Positions 1-8,459 are shown, counted from the stretch's first letter. The stretch: 53,046 bases of DNA from Bacteroidales bacterium (GCA_018334675.1 JAGXLL010000014.1:4571-57616), one strand, 5' to 3'. A program made the numbers and translations. The notes: generated by a model from the letters alone, not told the origin.

Positions 1-113
1 TAATTGCTAATTGCTAATTGATCATCAGACTATTCCAACAATTAAACAATAGAACAATTAAAATCTTCCCTCTTTCTTAGCCTTAGCCTTCAACCATTCA
101 ACCATATAGCTTC
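1..113. other. Short-word repetitive intergenic edge
   Basis: No gene is visible. The stretch begins with three tandem copies of a TAATTG(C/A) heptamer and continues with loosely repeated words such as CAATTAAA and TTCAACCATTCAACCAT. Similar low-complexity wording recurs after other genes in this window (near 9640-9700 and 36870-36915), so it may belong to a family of intergenic repeats. Confidence 0.4.
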
Positions 114-581
114 TTATTCCTCAAACTTTCTGGTATTCACCAACTCTCCTGATTCATCATAGTTATACCAGGTTCCTGATTTTTTCCCGTTTTTATAAGT
201 CATCTTGAAACGAAGGGTGCCTGTGTCATCCCATATCTTCCAGGTACCGTTCTTCTTCCCGTTTTTATAAACAGCCCGGGCCACCTTGACCCCGGCTTTG
301 TTCCATGTTTTCCACACACCATGCATTTTTCCGTCTTTATAGGAGCGTACCTCTTTTTTGGTGCCATCTTCGAAATAGAAAACCGACTTTCCTTCCAGCA
401 CGCCATCCTCTACTTTTATGCTGGCTTTCAGATGGCCGTTTTCATAATGTTTTTCATGAACTCCTGTATAGAGTTTATCCTCGCCTATATAGTATTTGCC
501 GTCTTTTTTGGTTACCTGTTGGCTATTGCTCAGCAAGGGTATAAGGGACAGGAGAAATATGAGCAGTATCGATCGTTGCAT
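114..581 (-). CDS. Exported MORN-repeat (YwqK-like) protein
   Basis: A 155-residue protein with an N-terminal signal peptide (MQRS followed by a Leu/Ile-rich core ending near SNSQQ) and then tandem MORN-like repeats. At least three copies carry the pattern Y-K-(D/N)-G-K-x-x-G-x-W, with variants around KHYENGHLKA. The repeats resemble the YwqK family, whose molecular role is mostly unknown; the label 'antitoxin' often attached to it has no support here because no toxin is adjacent. I chose the Met at 581 over the one at 623 because it places the signal peptide at the extreme N terminus. It lies in the same orientation as the downstream TonB receptor but is separated from it by about 170 bp. 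Confidence 0.75.
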   Translation of the reverse strand: MQRSILLIFLLSLIPLLSNSQQVTKKDGKYYIGEDKLYTGVHEKHYENGHLKASIKVEDGVLEGKSVFYFEDGTKKEVRSYKDGKMHGVWKTWNKAGVKVARAVYKNGKKNGTWKIWDDTGTLRFKMTYKNGKKSGTWYNYDESGELVNTRKFEE

Positions 582-749
582 GATGCTGTAATTTTTTGGT
601 ATTAAAAGCCTGGTTATAATCATTACGTCAGAATTGTTGAAATGTTATTCGCATGTTTATTCTTTTCTGCTTAGAGCTATGGACAAGAGCTACCGACAAA
701 TTTTCTCTGCATGCGTTTTTTTGATGGATTGCATATGCTTTGCCGGGTT

Positions 750-3563
750 TTAAAGTGAATAGCTCAAGCTTACAGAATAGGTTCTTCCTTCCGAATATCT
801 GCGGGAGTAGCGGTCTTGATTTTCAAAATGATGAACAGCCTTGTAATCGGAATCCATCATGTTATCTATTGCCAGTTCCACGGAAAATCCATTTTCGAAG
901 CCTTTGCTGATGTTAAAGTTCAGCATGGGCCTGGGCTCTTCGTATTCATAGGGTAATCGGCCTTTGGTGATCAGCGAGAGTTTTTCCCCGGTCACGTTAA
1001 ATCCGATGTTGGCTGACAACTTATTTTCTGCATGGTTGTATCCCAGAAAGGCATTGACAATATAAGGGGCCTGGCCCATCATCGGCCTGGTATCCTTGCG
1101 GTCGGGATCGCGTTCACGGATATACTCAAGGGTTTGTGGGTCCAGCTTAACCCGTGACTGAATGGCAGTGAAATTGCCTCCTATATTGAAATTTTTTAGT
1201 AAAGGTATGAAATCCAGATTCTTTATAAATTCCAGTTCCAGGCCATAGAGATTTGCCTGGTTCGAGTTGAAAGGTTCCAGCTCATAATTTTGCGTGCCTG
1301 TTTTCAGCCTCATTTCTATGGGGTTTTCAAAGTTTTTGTAGAATCCGGTTAAAGCGATCTTTTCGCCCTGGTTGAAGAAATATTCCCAGCGGAGATCGAT
1401 GTTGGTGACCTGAGTTTGCTTAAGACCGGGGTTGGCATAGATATAGGCGCCCCGGGCATAGTCGTAGTAGTTGGTGCCTGTTTCCTGAAATTCGGGTCGT
1501 GCCAGGGATTGTGAAAAGGCAAGCCGTGCATTCATGTCTTCCATTGGGGTGTAGGTCAGGTTGAACGAGGGCAGTATGTTGGTATTGGTAATTTTGCCCT
1601 GCCTGTAGTTGCGGTCGTTTTCATCGACTTTGTTTTCTGAGAAGATGCTGGATTTTTCCACTCTGGCACCTGCAACCACTCTGAAATCAGATCCGATGGG
1701 AGCATCGATCATTGCGTAAGCGGCATAAAGGTTTTGATCGGCCCGGTAGCTGTTGGACAGGTTGCTGCTGTGGTCCGATTTGTATTTGTATCCGTTGGTA
1801 TTTTGATCGGTATAAACATTATTCACCAGGTAATTGCGCACATCGCCCCGGGGAAACGTTGTAAAATAGCTGTTCAGGCTGAACTGGATATTATTCATGC
1901 CTCGGTCTTTGCGGATGAGCGAAGCTCCGGTTTCCAGTTTGGCTTTTTCCTCAAACAGGGAGAAGGGAATGGTGACATCCACTTTGGCACTGAGGTCTTC
2001 TTGCTTCATATTTCGGAAGATGCGGACGGGCACATCGTTGGTTTTTATTTTCCATCCATAGGCTTCTCCTGTTTGATCATTGGTCTGGTAAAGGTTTTCA
2101 AAGAATCTCAAATCGGGTTCGTCCTGGCTCATGGAGGTGAAAGATGACTGCCATTCCACGATGGTTTTGTTCAGCGATGGCAGCACATGTTTGCCGTGCA
2201 GCTGGTAGTAGTTGAAGGAACGCTCTATCCAGCCCAGGGTGCGGACTGTGTTTTGACTGGATTCATAGTAGAAGTATCCGTCCTGATAGCGGGAGATCTT
2301 ATTGCCGCTTTGGTTGCGCATATAACGCGCTCCCACTTTGTGGTTGTTGTCCAGTTTCAGGTTGAGGTTCAACAATCCGGCCAGCAAAACCTTTTCTTTC
2401 CCCTGTTTGTCGTCAAGGATTTTCAGGGGAGAGGGGGATACACTCTCTTCATAGATGCCGTTGATTCCGTTGCTGTAATAGGAAAAATTCCTGGAGTAGC
2501 TCAGGGCTGCGTTATATCCCAGCGATTTGCCCAAAAAGTCGACCTGATCCCCCAGGGATAGTTTGTGGCTGTGGTCTAAAGAGGATGGATCCTGGCGGGG
2601 AGCCATCACCGGCTCGAAGGCTTTGGTGATGGAGGTGATCTGATCGGGGAAGGTGAATTCGGTCACTTCTCCCAAATCTTCCTCTACCATGGTATTGAGA
2701 GCTTGTTGGGCCAGGCCGGGTATTTTGCGCGAGCCGTCGTCTAAACCTAAAAAGTCAGTATCTCCGCCCGGGTAGGTAAGAAAATGGTCCTCCAGGTTGG
2801 CCTGGGGATTGTAGCCGAATTTGCTGGAGAATTTCAGGGTGAATTTTTCCGGGAAGTCCTTTGTCTCGATGTTGACCTGTCCTCCGGTAGAATTACCCGG
2901 CATGTTGGGGGTGAATGTTTTGTTGACCACAATATTTTCTATGATGTTGGAAGGGAAGATGTCCATCTGCACCGTATTTTTTTCCGGGTCCAGGGCAGGT
3001 ATAACCGATTCGTTGAGCGTCACCATGGTATATCGGTCGCTGAGTCCCCGCACGAAGACATATTTGTCGTCCTGCACCGACACGCCGGTCACCCTTTTCA
3101 GGGCAGATGCTGCATTGGCATCGCCCAGCCTGGCGATTTTTTCGAAGGAGATGCCATCCATGACCCGTCCGGATTTTTTCTGCAGCAATTGCATGGCATT
3201 TTCTGTTCTTTGCCGGGCACGGGCCGTCACCACTACCTGTTCTATCTCGGTTTCGGCCTTGTCCAAACTGGTGTTCAGTGTGGTTACTTCCCCCGGGTTG
3301 ATTTGGACCTCTTCGAAGATCTTTGTTTTGTAGGATACATAAGAGACTTTGATGGAGTAGGAGCCTGGGGATAATTTCAGGGAGTAGTTGCCGTCAAAAT
3401 CCGTTATGGTACCTACCGGTTTGTCTTTCAGGGAAACGGTAGCTCCAATGAGGGTCTCCCCGTTTTCGTGATCTATGATTTTTCCCCGAAGGGTGCCTTT
3501 TTGTGCAGAAAGGCTCTGAGAGATGAGTAGAACGCTAATGATTATCAATGCCAGTTTTTTCAT
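750..3563 (-). CDS. TonB-dependent outer-membrane receptor (phosphate locus)
   Basis: A 937-residue outer-membrane receptor that should import a ligand using TonB energy. In order it has a signal peptide (1-20, ending SLSAQ), a carboxypeptidase-regulatory-like domain (about 23-105, with GKIIDHENGETLIGATVSL), a plug domain (about 115-235, with RVTGVSVQDDKYVFVRGLSD) and a beta barrel ending in an aromatic-rich strand (YSVSLSYSL). It lies 86 bp downstream of the beta-helix lipoprotein gene on the same strand, so the two are probably cotranscribed, with a hairpin between them. No SusD homologue is present. The setting beside a PhoB-like regulator and a Pit transporter suggests a phosphorus-containing ligand; that is inference, and the sequence alone does not name the substrate. 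Confidence 0.9.
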   Translation of the reverse strand: MKKLALIIISVLLISQSLSAQKGTLRGKIIDHENGETLIGATVSLKDKPVGTITDFDGNYSLKLSPGSYSIKVSYVSYKTKIFEEVQINPGEVTTLNTSLDKAETEIEQVVVTARARQRTENAMQLLQKKSGRVMDGISFEKIARLGDANAASALKRVTGVSVQDDKYVFVRGLSDRYTMVTLNESVIPALDPEKNTVQMDIFPSNIIENIVVNKTFTPNMPGNSTGGQVNIETKDFPEKFTLKFSSKFGYNPQANLEDHFLTYPGGDTDFLGLDDGSRKIPGLAQQALNTMVEEDLGEVTEFTFPDQITSITKAFEPVMAPRQDPSSLDHSHKLSLGDQVDFLGKSLGYNAALSYSRNFSYYSNGINGIYEESVSPSPLKILDDKQGKEKVLLAGLLNLNLKLDNNHKVGARYMRNQSGNKISRYQDGYFYYESSQNTVRTLGWIERSFNYYQLHGKHVLPSLNKTIVEWQSSFTSMSQDEPDLRFFENLYQTNDQTGEAYGWKIKTNDVPVRIFRNMKQEDLSAKVDVTIPFSLFEEKAKLETGASLIRKDRGMNNIQFSLNSYFTTFPRGDVRNYLVNNVYTDQNTNGYKYKSDHSSNLSNSYRADQNLYAAYAMIDAPIGSDFRVVAGARVEKSSIFSENKVDENDRNYRQGKITNTNILPSFNLTYTPMEDMNARLAFSQSLARPEFQETGTNYYDYARGAYIYANPGLKQTQVTNIDLRWEYFFNQGEKIALTGFYKNFENPIEMRLKTGTQNYELEPFNSNQANLYGLELEFIKNLDFIPLLKNFNIGGNFTAIQSRVKLDPQTLEYIRERDPDRKDTRPMMGQAPYIVNAFLGYNHAENKLSANIGFNVTGEKLSLITKGRLPYEYEEPRPMLNFNISKGFENGFSVELAIDNMMDSDYKAVHHFENQDRYSRRYSEGRTYSVSLSYSL

Positions 3564-3587
3564 CGTCCTTGTTTTATTTGGTCATCA

Positions 3588-3628
3588 AAAGCGTAAGCTG
3601 ATAGTTTACAGCTACCAGCTCACGCTTT
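3588..3628 (-). promoter_or_regulatory. Intercistronic hairpin between lipoprotein and TonB receptor
   Basis: Bases 3588-3600 pair with 3616-3628 (12 of 13 pairs, one A-C mismatch) around a 15-base loop. It sits between the lipoprotein stop and the receptor start and lacks a clean U tract on the minus strand. It could act as a leaky terminator, a processing site or an mRNA stabiliser that sets the lipoprotein:receptor ratio. Confidence 0.55.
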
Positions 3629-3649
3629 ATCAAGGTTCGCGAATGCTGT

Positions 3650-5065
3650 TTAATTGGCTACATTTTTAAGTATGTTGTTTTTGATCACCAGGTTGTTTTC
3701 TTCGGCAAACTGGTTCCAGCTGCTGTGCTTATCGTCGCGGTATTCTATCTCGATGCTGCCGTTGGTATTGTAGAAGATGGAATTGGCATAGGTTCCGCCT
3801 GCATCGTCGCGGAAGGTGATCAGTTTTCCGCCGTTGCCCACATAGGTGGCATTGTATATCATGGGCCTGGAATAAGGTTGTTCACCTTCGCCGTCGCCGC
3901 CGCTGTCGTGTTCACCTAAGCGGTCGCCGGTACCTTCTGCCTGAATAGTAACCCAGTACTGACCTTTGCCCTGGAAGCCCTCGTCATAGTCGTAGGAATC
4001 GTCACCGCAGTAAGCTACGAAAAGATGTTTGGTGTTGACGGTGCCGCCGAACCATTCCACACCATCATCCACATTGGCGATCACTTCAACCTGATTGACG
4101 GTTGTGCCGTTGCCCACTGAAGCAAGGGTGAGTCCGTTGATCTCGTTGCCCTGGCCAATGTTGGTTCCACCATGGCGGATGGAGATGTATTCCAGCACAC
4201 CGGAATTGTCACCAGCCTCTTGTCCACCGTACTGTGCCGGATACGCATCGTCTTCGGGAATACCTTCTACACGGTAGTCGTTGCTTGGGTTGTTGTTGGG
4301 TGCCGATCCAAGTACGATCACACCACCCCACAGACCGCTGACATTCTTTCCATAAGAATCGCCGGTATAGGTGTCGTCATCTCCGGTGAAGACAATGGGC
4401 ATTTGTGCAGTGCCTCTGGCATCGATCATCCCGTCTCTGGCCACGATCAGGGCGGATGCATTTTCCTGCTGACCGGGCTTACCCTGGATCATGGTACCGG
4501 CCTCTATGGTTAGGGTGGCACCATTGGTCACGAAAATGAAACCGTCCAGCTTGTAAAGGGTCTCTTTGTTCCAGGTTTGATCGCTGGTGATGTTCTCAGA
4601 GATGGTTTGTGTAGCTGTTGCATTGTAAGTGTAAGAGCCATTTTTATAGTCTTCCATATCATATGTGAGCGTCCAGCTTGCCCAGTTGTTCCCACCGGGT
4701 TCAAAAGCACCCTGATAGGATACTTCATCAAAAAAATTATCGCCCGAAACCGCTTCACCACCCCCGGCTTCACCTGAAGCTGGCACAATGGTGTTTAAGA
4801 TGTCGTCATAGATGAGACTGACCATTCCTGTGCTGTCTATTGCATTGCCGTTGTTGTTGAAATGGTCTTTGAGTTGCGTTACATAATCCTCGGGAAGAGA
4901 CCCATGATCACCTTCTACATAGGCGCTCATGTATGCAAAAGTTTCTTCCTTTGGTTCCTCCTCCTTTGGTTCGGGATCGTTGTTGTTGTCTTCCTCGCAG
5001 GCTGTAAAGCCGATCATTAAGGATAGCAAAAGGCCTGCACTGATTTTCAGAATACTTTTTTTCAT
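3650..5065 (-). CDS. Surface lipoprotein with right-handed beta-helix domain
   Basis: A 471-residue predicted lipoprotein. The signal peptide ends in a lipobox with Cys23 (FTAC), followed at once by Glu/Asp-rich sequence (CEEDNNND, then several EEEPKEE-like runs). Such acidity after the lipid cysteine is the kind of signal that sends Bacteroidetes lipoproteins to the cell surface. From about residue 150 to the end the protein has the short, Gly/Asn-rich repeating strands of a pectin-lyase-like beta helix (TLTIEAGTMIQG, LWGGVIVLGSAP, GVLEYISIRHGG, DDGVEWFGGTV). I cannot see a catalytic motif. It is the first gene of a probable operon with the TonB receptor and may be the ligand-binding partner in place of SusD. 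The upstream region carries phased repeats shared with the divergent regulator. Confidence 0.8.
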   Translation of the reverse strand: MKKSILKISAGLLLSLMIGFTACEEDNNNDPEPKEEEPKEETFAYMSAYVEGDHGSLPEDYVTQLKDHFNNNGNAIDSTGMVSLIYDDILNTIVPASGEAGGGEAVSGDNFFDEVSYQGAFEPGGNNWASWTLTYDMEDYKNGSYTYNATATQTISENITSDQTWNKETLYKLDGFIFVTNGATLTIEAGTMIQGKPGQQENASALIVARDGMIDARGTAQMPIVFTGDDDTYTGDSYGKNVSGLWGGVIVLGSAPNNNPSNDYRVEGIPEDDAYPAQYGGQEAGDNSGVLEYISIRHGGTNIGQGNEINGLTLASVGNGTTVNQVEVIANVDDGVEWFGGTVNTKHLFVAYCGDDSYDYDEGFQGKGQYWVTIQAEGTGDRLGEHDSGGDGEGEQPYSRPMIYNATYVGNGGKLITFRDDAGGTYANSIFYNTNGSIEIEYRDDKHSSWNQFAEENNLVIKNNILKNVAN

Positions 5066-5114
5066 TTTTTTCTATTTTTGGATTTGACATGTGGTTTTTT
5101 CAAAATCGTTAATA

Positions 5115-5122
5115 CAAATAAA
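5115..5122 (-). promoter_or_regulatory. Weak -7-like box for the lipoprotein operon
   Basis: Minus strand reads TTTATTTG, one mismatch to TAnnTTTG. It lies about 50 bp upstream of the lipoprotein start and 20 bp downstream of the minus-facing phased repeat array, which is a sensible place for an activated weak promoter. Confidence 0.4.
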
Positions 5123-5142
5123 AACCATATGTCATGACAAGG

Positions 5143-5181
5143 TGTTATTTCACGTTTAATGTTGCTTTAAGTATTTACTAA
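5143..5181 (-). promoter_or_regulatory. Four 11-bp-phased TTAA half-sites facing the lipoprotein gene
   Basis: On the minus strand the hexamers TTAGTA (5181-5176), TTAAAG (5170-5165), TTAAAC (5159-5154) and ATAACA (5148-5143) start exactly 11 bp apart. Direct repeats with this period are the binding pattern of OmpR/PhoB-family regulators; the words resemble the TT(A/T/C)ACA repeats known for Bacillus PhoP. The regulator encoded next door is the natural candidate to bind them. Confidence 0.6.
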
Positions 5182-5195
5182 TTCCGGTGATATTT

Positions 5196-5245
5196 CTTAA
5201 CTTAGGCTTAAGGCTTGGTTAAGGAAAATTTAGCCTTCTGTTAAC
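5196..5245 (+). promoter_or_regulatory. Five 11-bp-phased TTAA half-sites facing the response regulator
   Basis: On the plus strand CTTAAC (5196), CTTAAG (5207), GTTAAG (5218), TTTAGC (5229) and GTTAAC (5240) begin exactly 11 bp apart. The last copy also opens a near-perfect 20-bp palindrome (5240-5259). A partial -7 box (TTACTTTG, 5256-5263) follows, and the regulator starts at 5293, so autoregulation is likely. Confidence 0.65.
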
Positions 5246-5292
5246 AAAATTTTGTTTACTTTGGTCTTTGTAGATCACCAACTCAAAACTTT

Positions 5293-5988
5293 ATGGAAAG
5301 TAGCGCTCACAGAATTTTGCTGGTGGATGATGAACCCGATGTACTGGAGTTTATCGGATACAATCTGAAAAAATCGGGTTACCAGGTCTATACCACACAA
5401 AATGGCCGGGATGCCATTGAAAAAGCCAAAGAGGTGAACCCCCATCTTATCCTGCTTGATGTGATGATGCCTGAGATGGATGGCATTGAGACATGCGAGG
5501 AGATCCGGAAAAATGAACAGTTGCATAATACCATCATTGCCTTTCTGACAGCACGCGGGGAGGACTATTCCCAGATAGCAGGCTTCGAGGCCGGCGGCGA
5601 CGATTACATTACCAAGCCCATCAAGCCCAGGGTGCTGAGCAGCCGCATAAAGGCCCTGCTAAAGCGCTATAAGGAAAAGGTCAAAGACCAGGGAGAAGAT
5701 GAAACCATTATTAAGAAGGCGGATTTGACCATTGATAAAGAGAAGTATCTGGTACAAAAGGGAGATAAAGACCTGGTGTTGCCCAAGAAGGAATTTGAGC
5801 TGCTTTTGTTGCTCATCTCCAAGCCGGATAAGGTTTTTACCCGTGAAGAGATCTTCTCCCGGGTGTGGGGGGAAGATGTGGTGGTGGGTGACCGCACCAT
5901 TGATGTGCACATCCGAAAGCTGCGGGAAAAGATAGGCGGTGAGCATATTAAGACGGTCAAGGGGGTGGGCTATAAATATGTGGAATAA
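5293..5988 (+). CDS. OmpR/PhoB-family response regulator
   Basis: A 231-residue two-component regulator. Residues 6-122 are a receiver with the acidic pair Asp12-Asp13, phosphoacceptor Asp56 (LLDVMMPEMDG), Thr86 and Lys108 (TKP). Residues about 135-231 are a winged-helix DNA-binding domain with the typical ending (VWGEDVVVGDRTIDVHIRKL, then VKGVGYKY). Length and layout match PhoB/PhoP/RprY-type proteins. There is no histidine kinase beside it, which is unusual for this family. The divergent TonB/lipoprotein operon, the convergent phosphate transporter and the 11-bp-phased repeats in all three promoters point to a phosphate-starvation role. That assignment is inference from context. Confidence 0.9.
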   Translation: MESSAHRILLVDDEPDVLEFIGYNLKKSGYQVYTTQNGRDAIEKAKEVNPHLILLDVMMPEMDGIETCEEIRKNEQLHNTIIAFLTARGEDYSQIAGFEAGGDDYITKPIKPRVLSSRIKALLKRYKEKVKDQGEDETIIKKADLTIDKEKYLVQKGDKDLVLPKKEFELLLLLISKPDKVFTREEIFSRVWGEDVVVGDRTIDVHIRKLREKIGGEHIKTVKGVGYKYVE

Positions 5989-6043
5989 CCTGTGAAGCAG
6001 CCCTTATTTGAGTCTGAAGAAAATTTGACCAGGAGATAGAATC

Positions 6044-6080
6044 AAAAGCATCCCCAACAGTTGCCAGGGATGCTTTTTTA
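6044..6080. terminator. Bidirectional terminator between the regulator and pit
   Basis: Stem 6044-6054 (AAAAGCATCCC) pairs perfectly with 6067-6077, with a 12-base loop, A residues on one side and a T run on the other. It separates two convergent genes and should work for both strands. Confidence 0.8.
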
Positions 6081-6105
6081 ATGCTGCTGGCCAAAAGAAT
6101 GGGAG

Positions 6106-8376
6106 TCACACTTCCTGGTCCACTTTCTCCTTGGTGATGAAGTCCCGCTGTGCTTTCAACAGGTTCACCGTGTGCAGGGTGAAATTCTTCATCTCATTCA
6201 ACAATTGCAGATAGAGGATGCTGTTCTTGGTGCTGGTCTTTTTCTTTTTAATCCGTTTAATCTGCGATTTTCTGTATTCATCAATGAAATCAAGGGTTTC
6301 CTGCTGCTGGTTGACCACATTTTCCCGAATTTGCTCGAAGGTATTGTTCTCAATAATGTGCATGCTGTTGGTAAACAGCAGGGTAATCTGCTTGTTGAGT
6401 TCCTTCAGCTCCCGGATTTGATCCTTGTTCAGGCTTTTGTGCTGATTGGCGATGTGGTCGTAACTGGGGCCGGCGATGAAGGTAAGTGAGTGGGCCATCT
6501 CCCTGAGATAGTCCGTTACCTGTACATAATAATGCCCGGTTTCTATGTCATCTTCCTCAAGCTTATTCAGGGTATAATGCACGTTGTTTTTGATCGATTT
6601 GGCTTCATCGTTGAGTCTTTCCACTTTCTTGTTGATCTCTTTAAGTTTTTTGCGGTCCTCTTTCGAGACACTGTCAATGGTCTCGTTGAAGGTATTGATC
6701 ACCGTATTGAGCATATGGTTGATTTCCCGCGTACATTTTTCTACAACGTTTCCATCCTCAATGTCTTCTTCCGAAAGGGCTTCCAGCTCTTTTTCCCGGG
6801 TAGAGCGGTTCTTATGGATGGCATGGGTTCGGATCAGGAAGAACAGGGCAATCAGAAGCATACCGACAATGGCTATGATGCCCCCATGGGTGATGATATT
6901 GGCTACGATAAAGGCCACCGTAAAGGCGATCAAAGCGGTGAAAAACCATCCTCCGATCACCGTGACTACGCCTGTAATGCGGTATACGGCACTCTCGCGG
7001 CCCCATGCCCGGTCGGCCAGGGAAGTACCCATGGCTACCATAAAGGTGACATAGGTGGTGGAGAGGGGGAGTTTAAGAGAGGTGGCAAACGAGATGATGA
7101 TGCTGGCCACCGTCAGGTTAACCGAAGCCCGTACGAGGTCGAAATAGGCTTTGTCTTTTTTCTTGGCTTTCTGAGCTTCTTCGGTTCCATCGAGCTCAAA
7201 GCGCTTTCGGATCGATCTTTGCCAGCTCTTTGGCAGCAGGGCATTGACAGATTGATTAAATTCAATGACTTTTCTTACGATCAGCCGGGATAAATGGGAG
7301 GAGCCAAAACGCTCGTATCCTTCGCTTTGCCGGCTTAGGTTGATCTCTGTCTGGGTCACGGACCGGGCTTTCCTGGAGAAGTATAGGGTGATCACCATGA
7401 TGATCCCCGCCGATAGCAACAGGAAAGTATTGGTCTGTACACTGCCGGTGAGCCCGTCCATCAACAGGCTGTCGGGGGCAACACCGCCCCCCGCCTGGGA
7501 AAAGTTCTGGAAGGCTTTCAGGCCGGCTACCGGCACCCCGATGAAGTTGACCAGGTCGTTGCCGGCAAAGGCCATGGCCAGGGCAAAAGTACCGATCAGG
7601 ACAATACCCCGGAATACATTCACCTTCGAGACCCAGTAGAGCACCTGCAGAATGAGGCTCCATCCCACGAGACTGATCAGCAGAATGGCCATGGTTTGCT
7701 CCTTGATCCAGGTGAGTCCGCTGTCAGTGATCAAACTGGAGCCTTTGGCTCCTTTGATCACGATGAAATAGGTGATGGCTGTGATGGCCATACCACCCCA
7801 AACGGCACCAAAATACCGCAGGTATTTTTTATATTGGAAAGAGAATATCAGACGTACGATGTATTGAACAAAGGCCCCTATTAAAAAGGCGATGATAACC
7901 GAAAGCAAAATGCCGGATATGATCGCCAGGGCCTTGGTGGAGTTGATGTATTCACCCAGTGTGCCGGCTGTTTCTGCATCCGAGCCCAGTTTGATCAAAG
8001 ATACGGCTACCGAGGCACCCAGCAGTTCAAAGACAATCGAAACGGTCGTTGAAGTGGGCAATGCAAAGGTATTGTAAAGATCCAACAGCAGGATGTCGGT
8101 GAGCATCACCGCCAGAAAGATCATCATGATCTCCGAGAAATAAAACAAGTCGGGATGGAAGATCCCTTTCCTTGCCACTTCCATCATACCGCTCGAAAAC
8201 GTGGTTCCTACCACGATCCCTGCACTGGCAATGATCATGATGATGAAACGGGGAGCTGCCTTGGATCCTATGGATGAATTGAGGAAGTTAACTGCATCGT
8301 TGCTTACCCCGACGATCAGGTCCGAAATGGCCAGGGCGAATAAAACTACTACAATAATGAGATATATATTTTCCAT
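6106..8376 (-). CDS. pit: Pit-family phosphate transporter fused to a PhoU-like domain
   Basis: A 756-residue inner-membrane inorganic phosphate carrier of the PiT family. It has both family signature repeats, one near residues 22-40 (GVSNDAVNFLNSSIG) and one in the middle (GNDLVNFIGVPVAG), and about ten or more hydrophobic segments over the first 530 residues. The last 200 residues are charged, soluble and helical, with the spacing of a PhoU-like domain. Typical Pit proteins have about 500 residues and a separate PhoU partner, so here transporter and regulator appear fused; similar fusions occur in Bacteroidetes. A promoter box and a two-copy phased repeat lie upstream, suggesting control by the neighbouring response regulator. 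Confidence 0.9.
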   Translation of the reverse strand: MENIYLIIVVVLFALAISDLIVGVSNDAVNFLNSSIGSKAAPRFIIMIIASAGIVVGTTFSSGMMEVARKGIFHPDLFYFSEIMMIFLAVMLTDILLLDLYNTFALPTSTTVSIVFELLGASVAVSLIKLGSDAETAGTLGEYINSTKALAIISGILLSVIIAFLIGAFVQYIVRLIFSFQYKKYLRYFGAVWGGMAITAITYFIVIKGAKGSSLITDSGLTWIKEQTMAILLISLVGWSLILQVLYWVSKVNVFRGIVLIGTFALAMAFAGNDLVNFIGVPVAGLKAFQNFSQAGGGVAPDSLLMDGLTGSVQTNTFLLLSAGIIMVITLYFSRKARSVTQTEINLSRQSEGYERFGSSHLSRLIVRKVIEFNQSVNALLPKSWQRSIRKRFELDGTEEAQKAKKKDKAYFDLVRASVNLTVASIIISFATSLKLPLSTTYVTFMVAMGTSLADRAWGRESAVYRITGVVTVIGGWFFTALIAFTVAFIVANIITHGGIIAIVGMLLIALFFLIRTHAIHKNRSTREKELEALSEEDIEDGNVVEKCTREINHMLNTVINTFNETIDSVSKEDRKKLKEINKKVERLNDEAKSIKNNVHYTLNKLEEDDIETGHYYVQVTDYLREMAHSLTFIAGPSYDHIANQHKSLNKDQIRELKELNKQITLLFTNSMHIIENNTFEQIRENVVNQQQETLDFIDEYRKSQIKRIKKKKTSTKNSILYLQLLNEMKNFTLHTVNLLKAQRDFITKEKVDQEV

Positions 8377-8420
8377 CTATCGATAATTTTCAGTCGTTTA
8401 GGATCTCAGATGGTCCTTTG

Positions 8421-8428
8421 CAAATGTA
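8421..8428 (-). promoter_or_regulatory. -7 promoter box for pit
   Basis: Minus strand reads TACATTTG, an exact match to the Bacteroidetes -7 motif TAnnTTTG, 45 bp upstream of the pit start codon. Confidence 0.7.
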
Positions 8429-8459
8429 GAATTATTCAGGATGATGGTTCAACTCACTG

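Noticed and set aside
1734-3374. Long open frames on the plus strand opposite the first TonB receptor
   Set aside because: They mirror the codon structure of the receptor gene, have no recognisable domains or ribosome-binding sites, and the receptor has full domain support.
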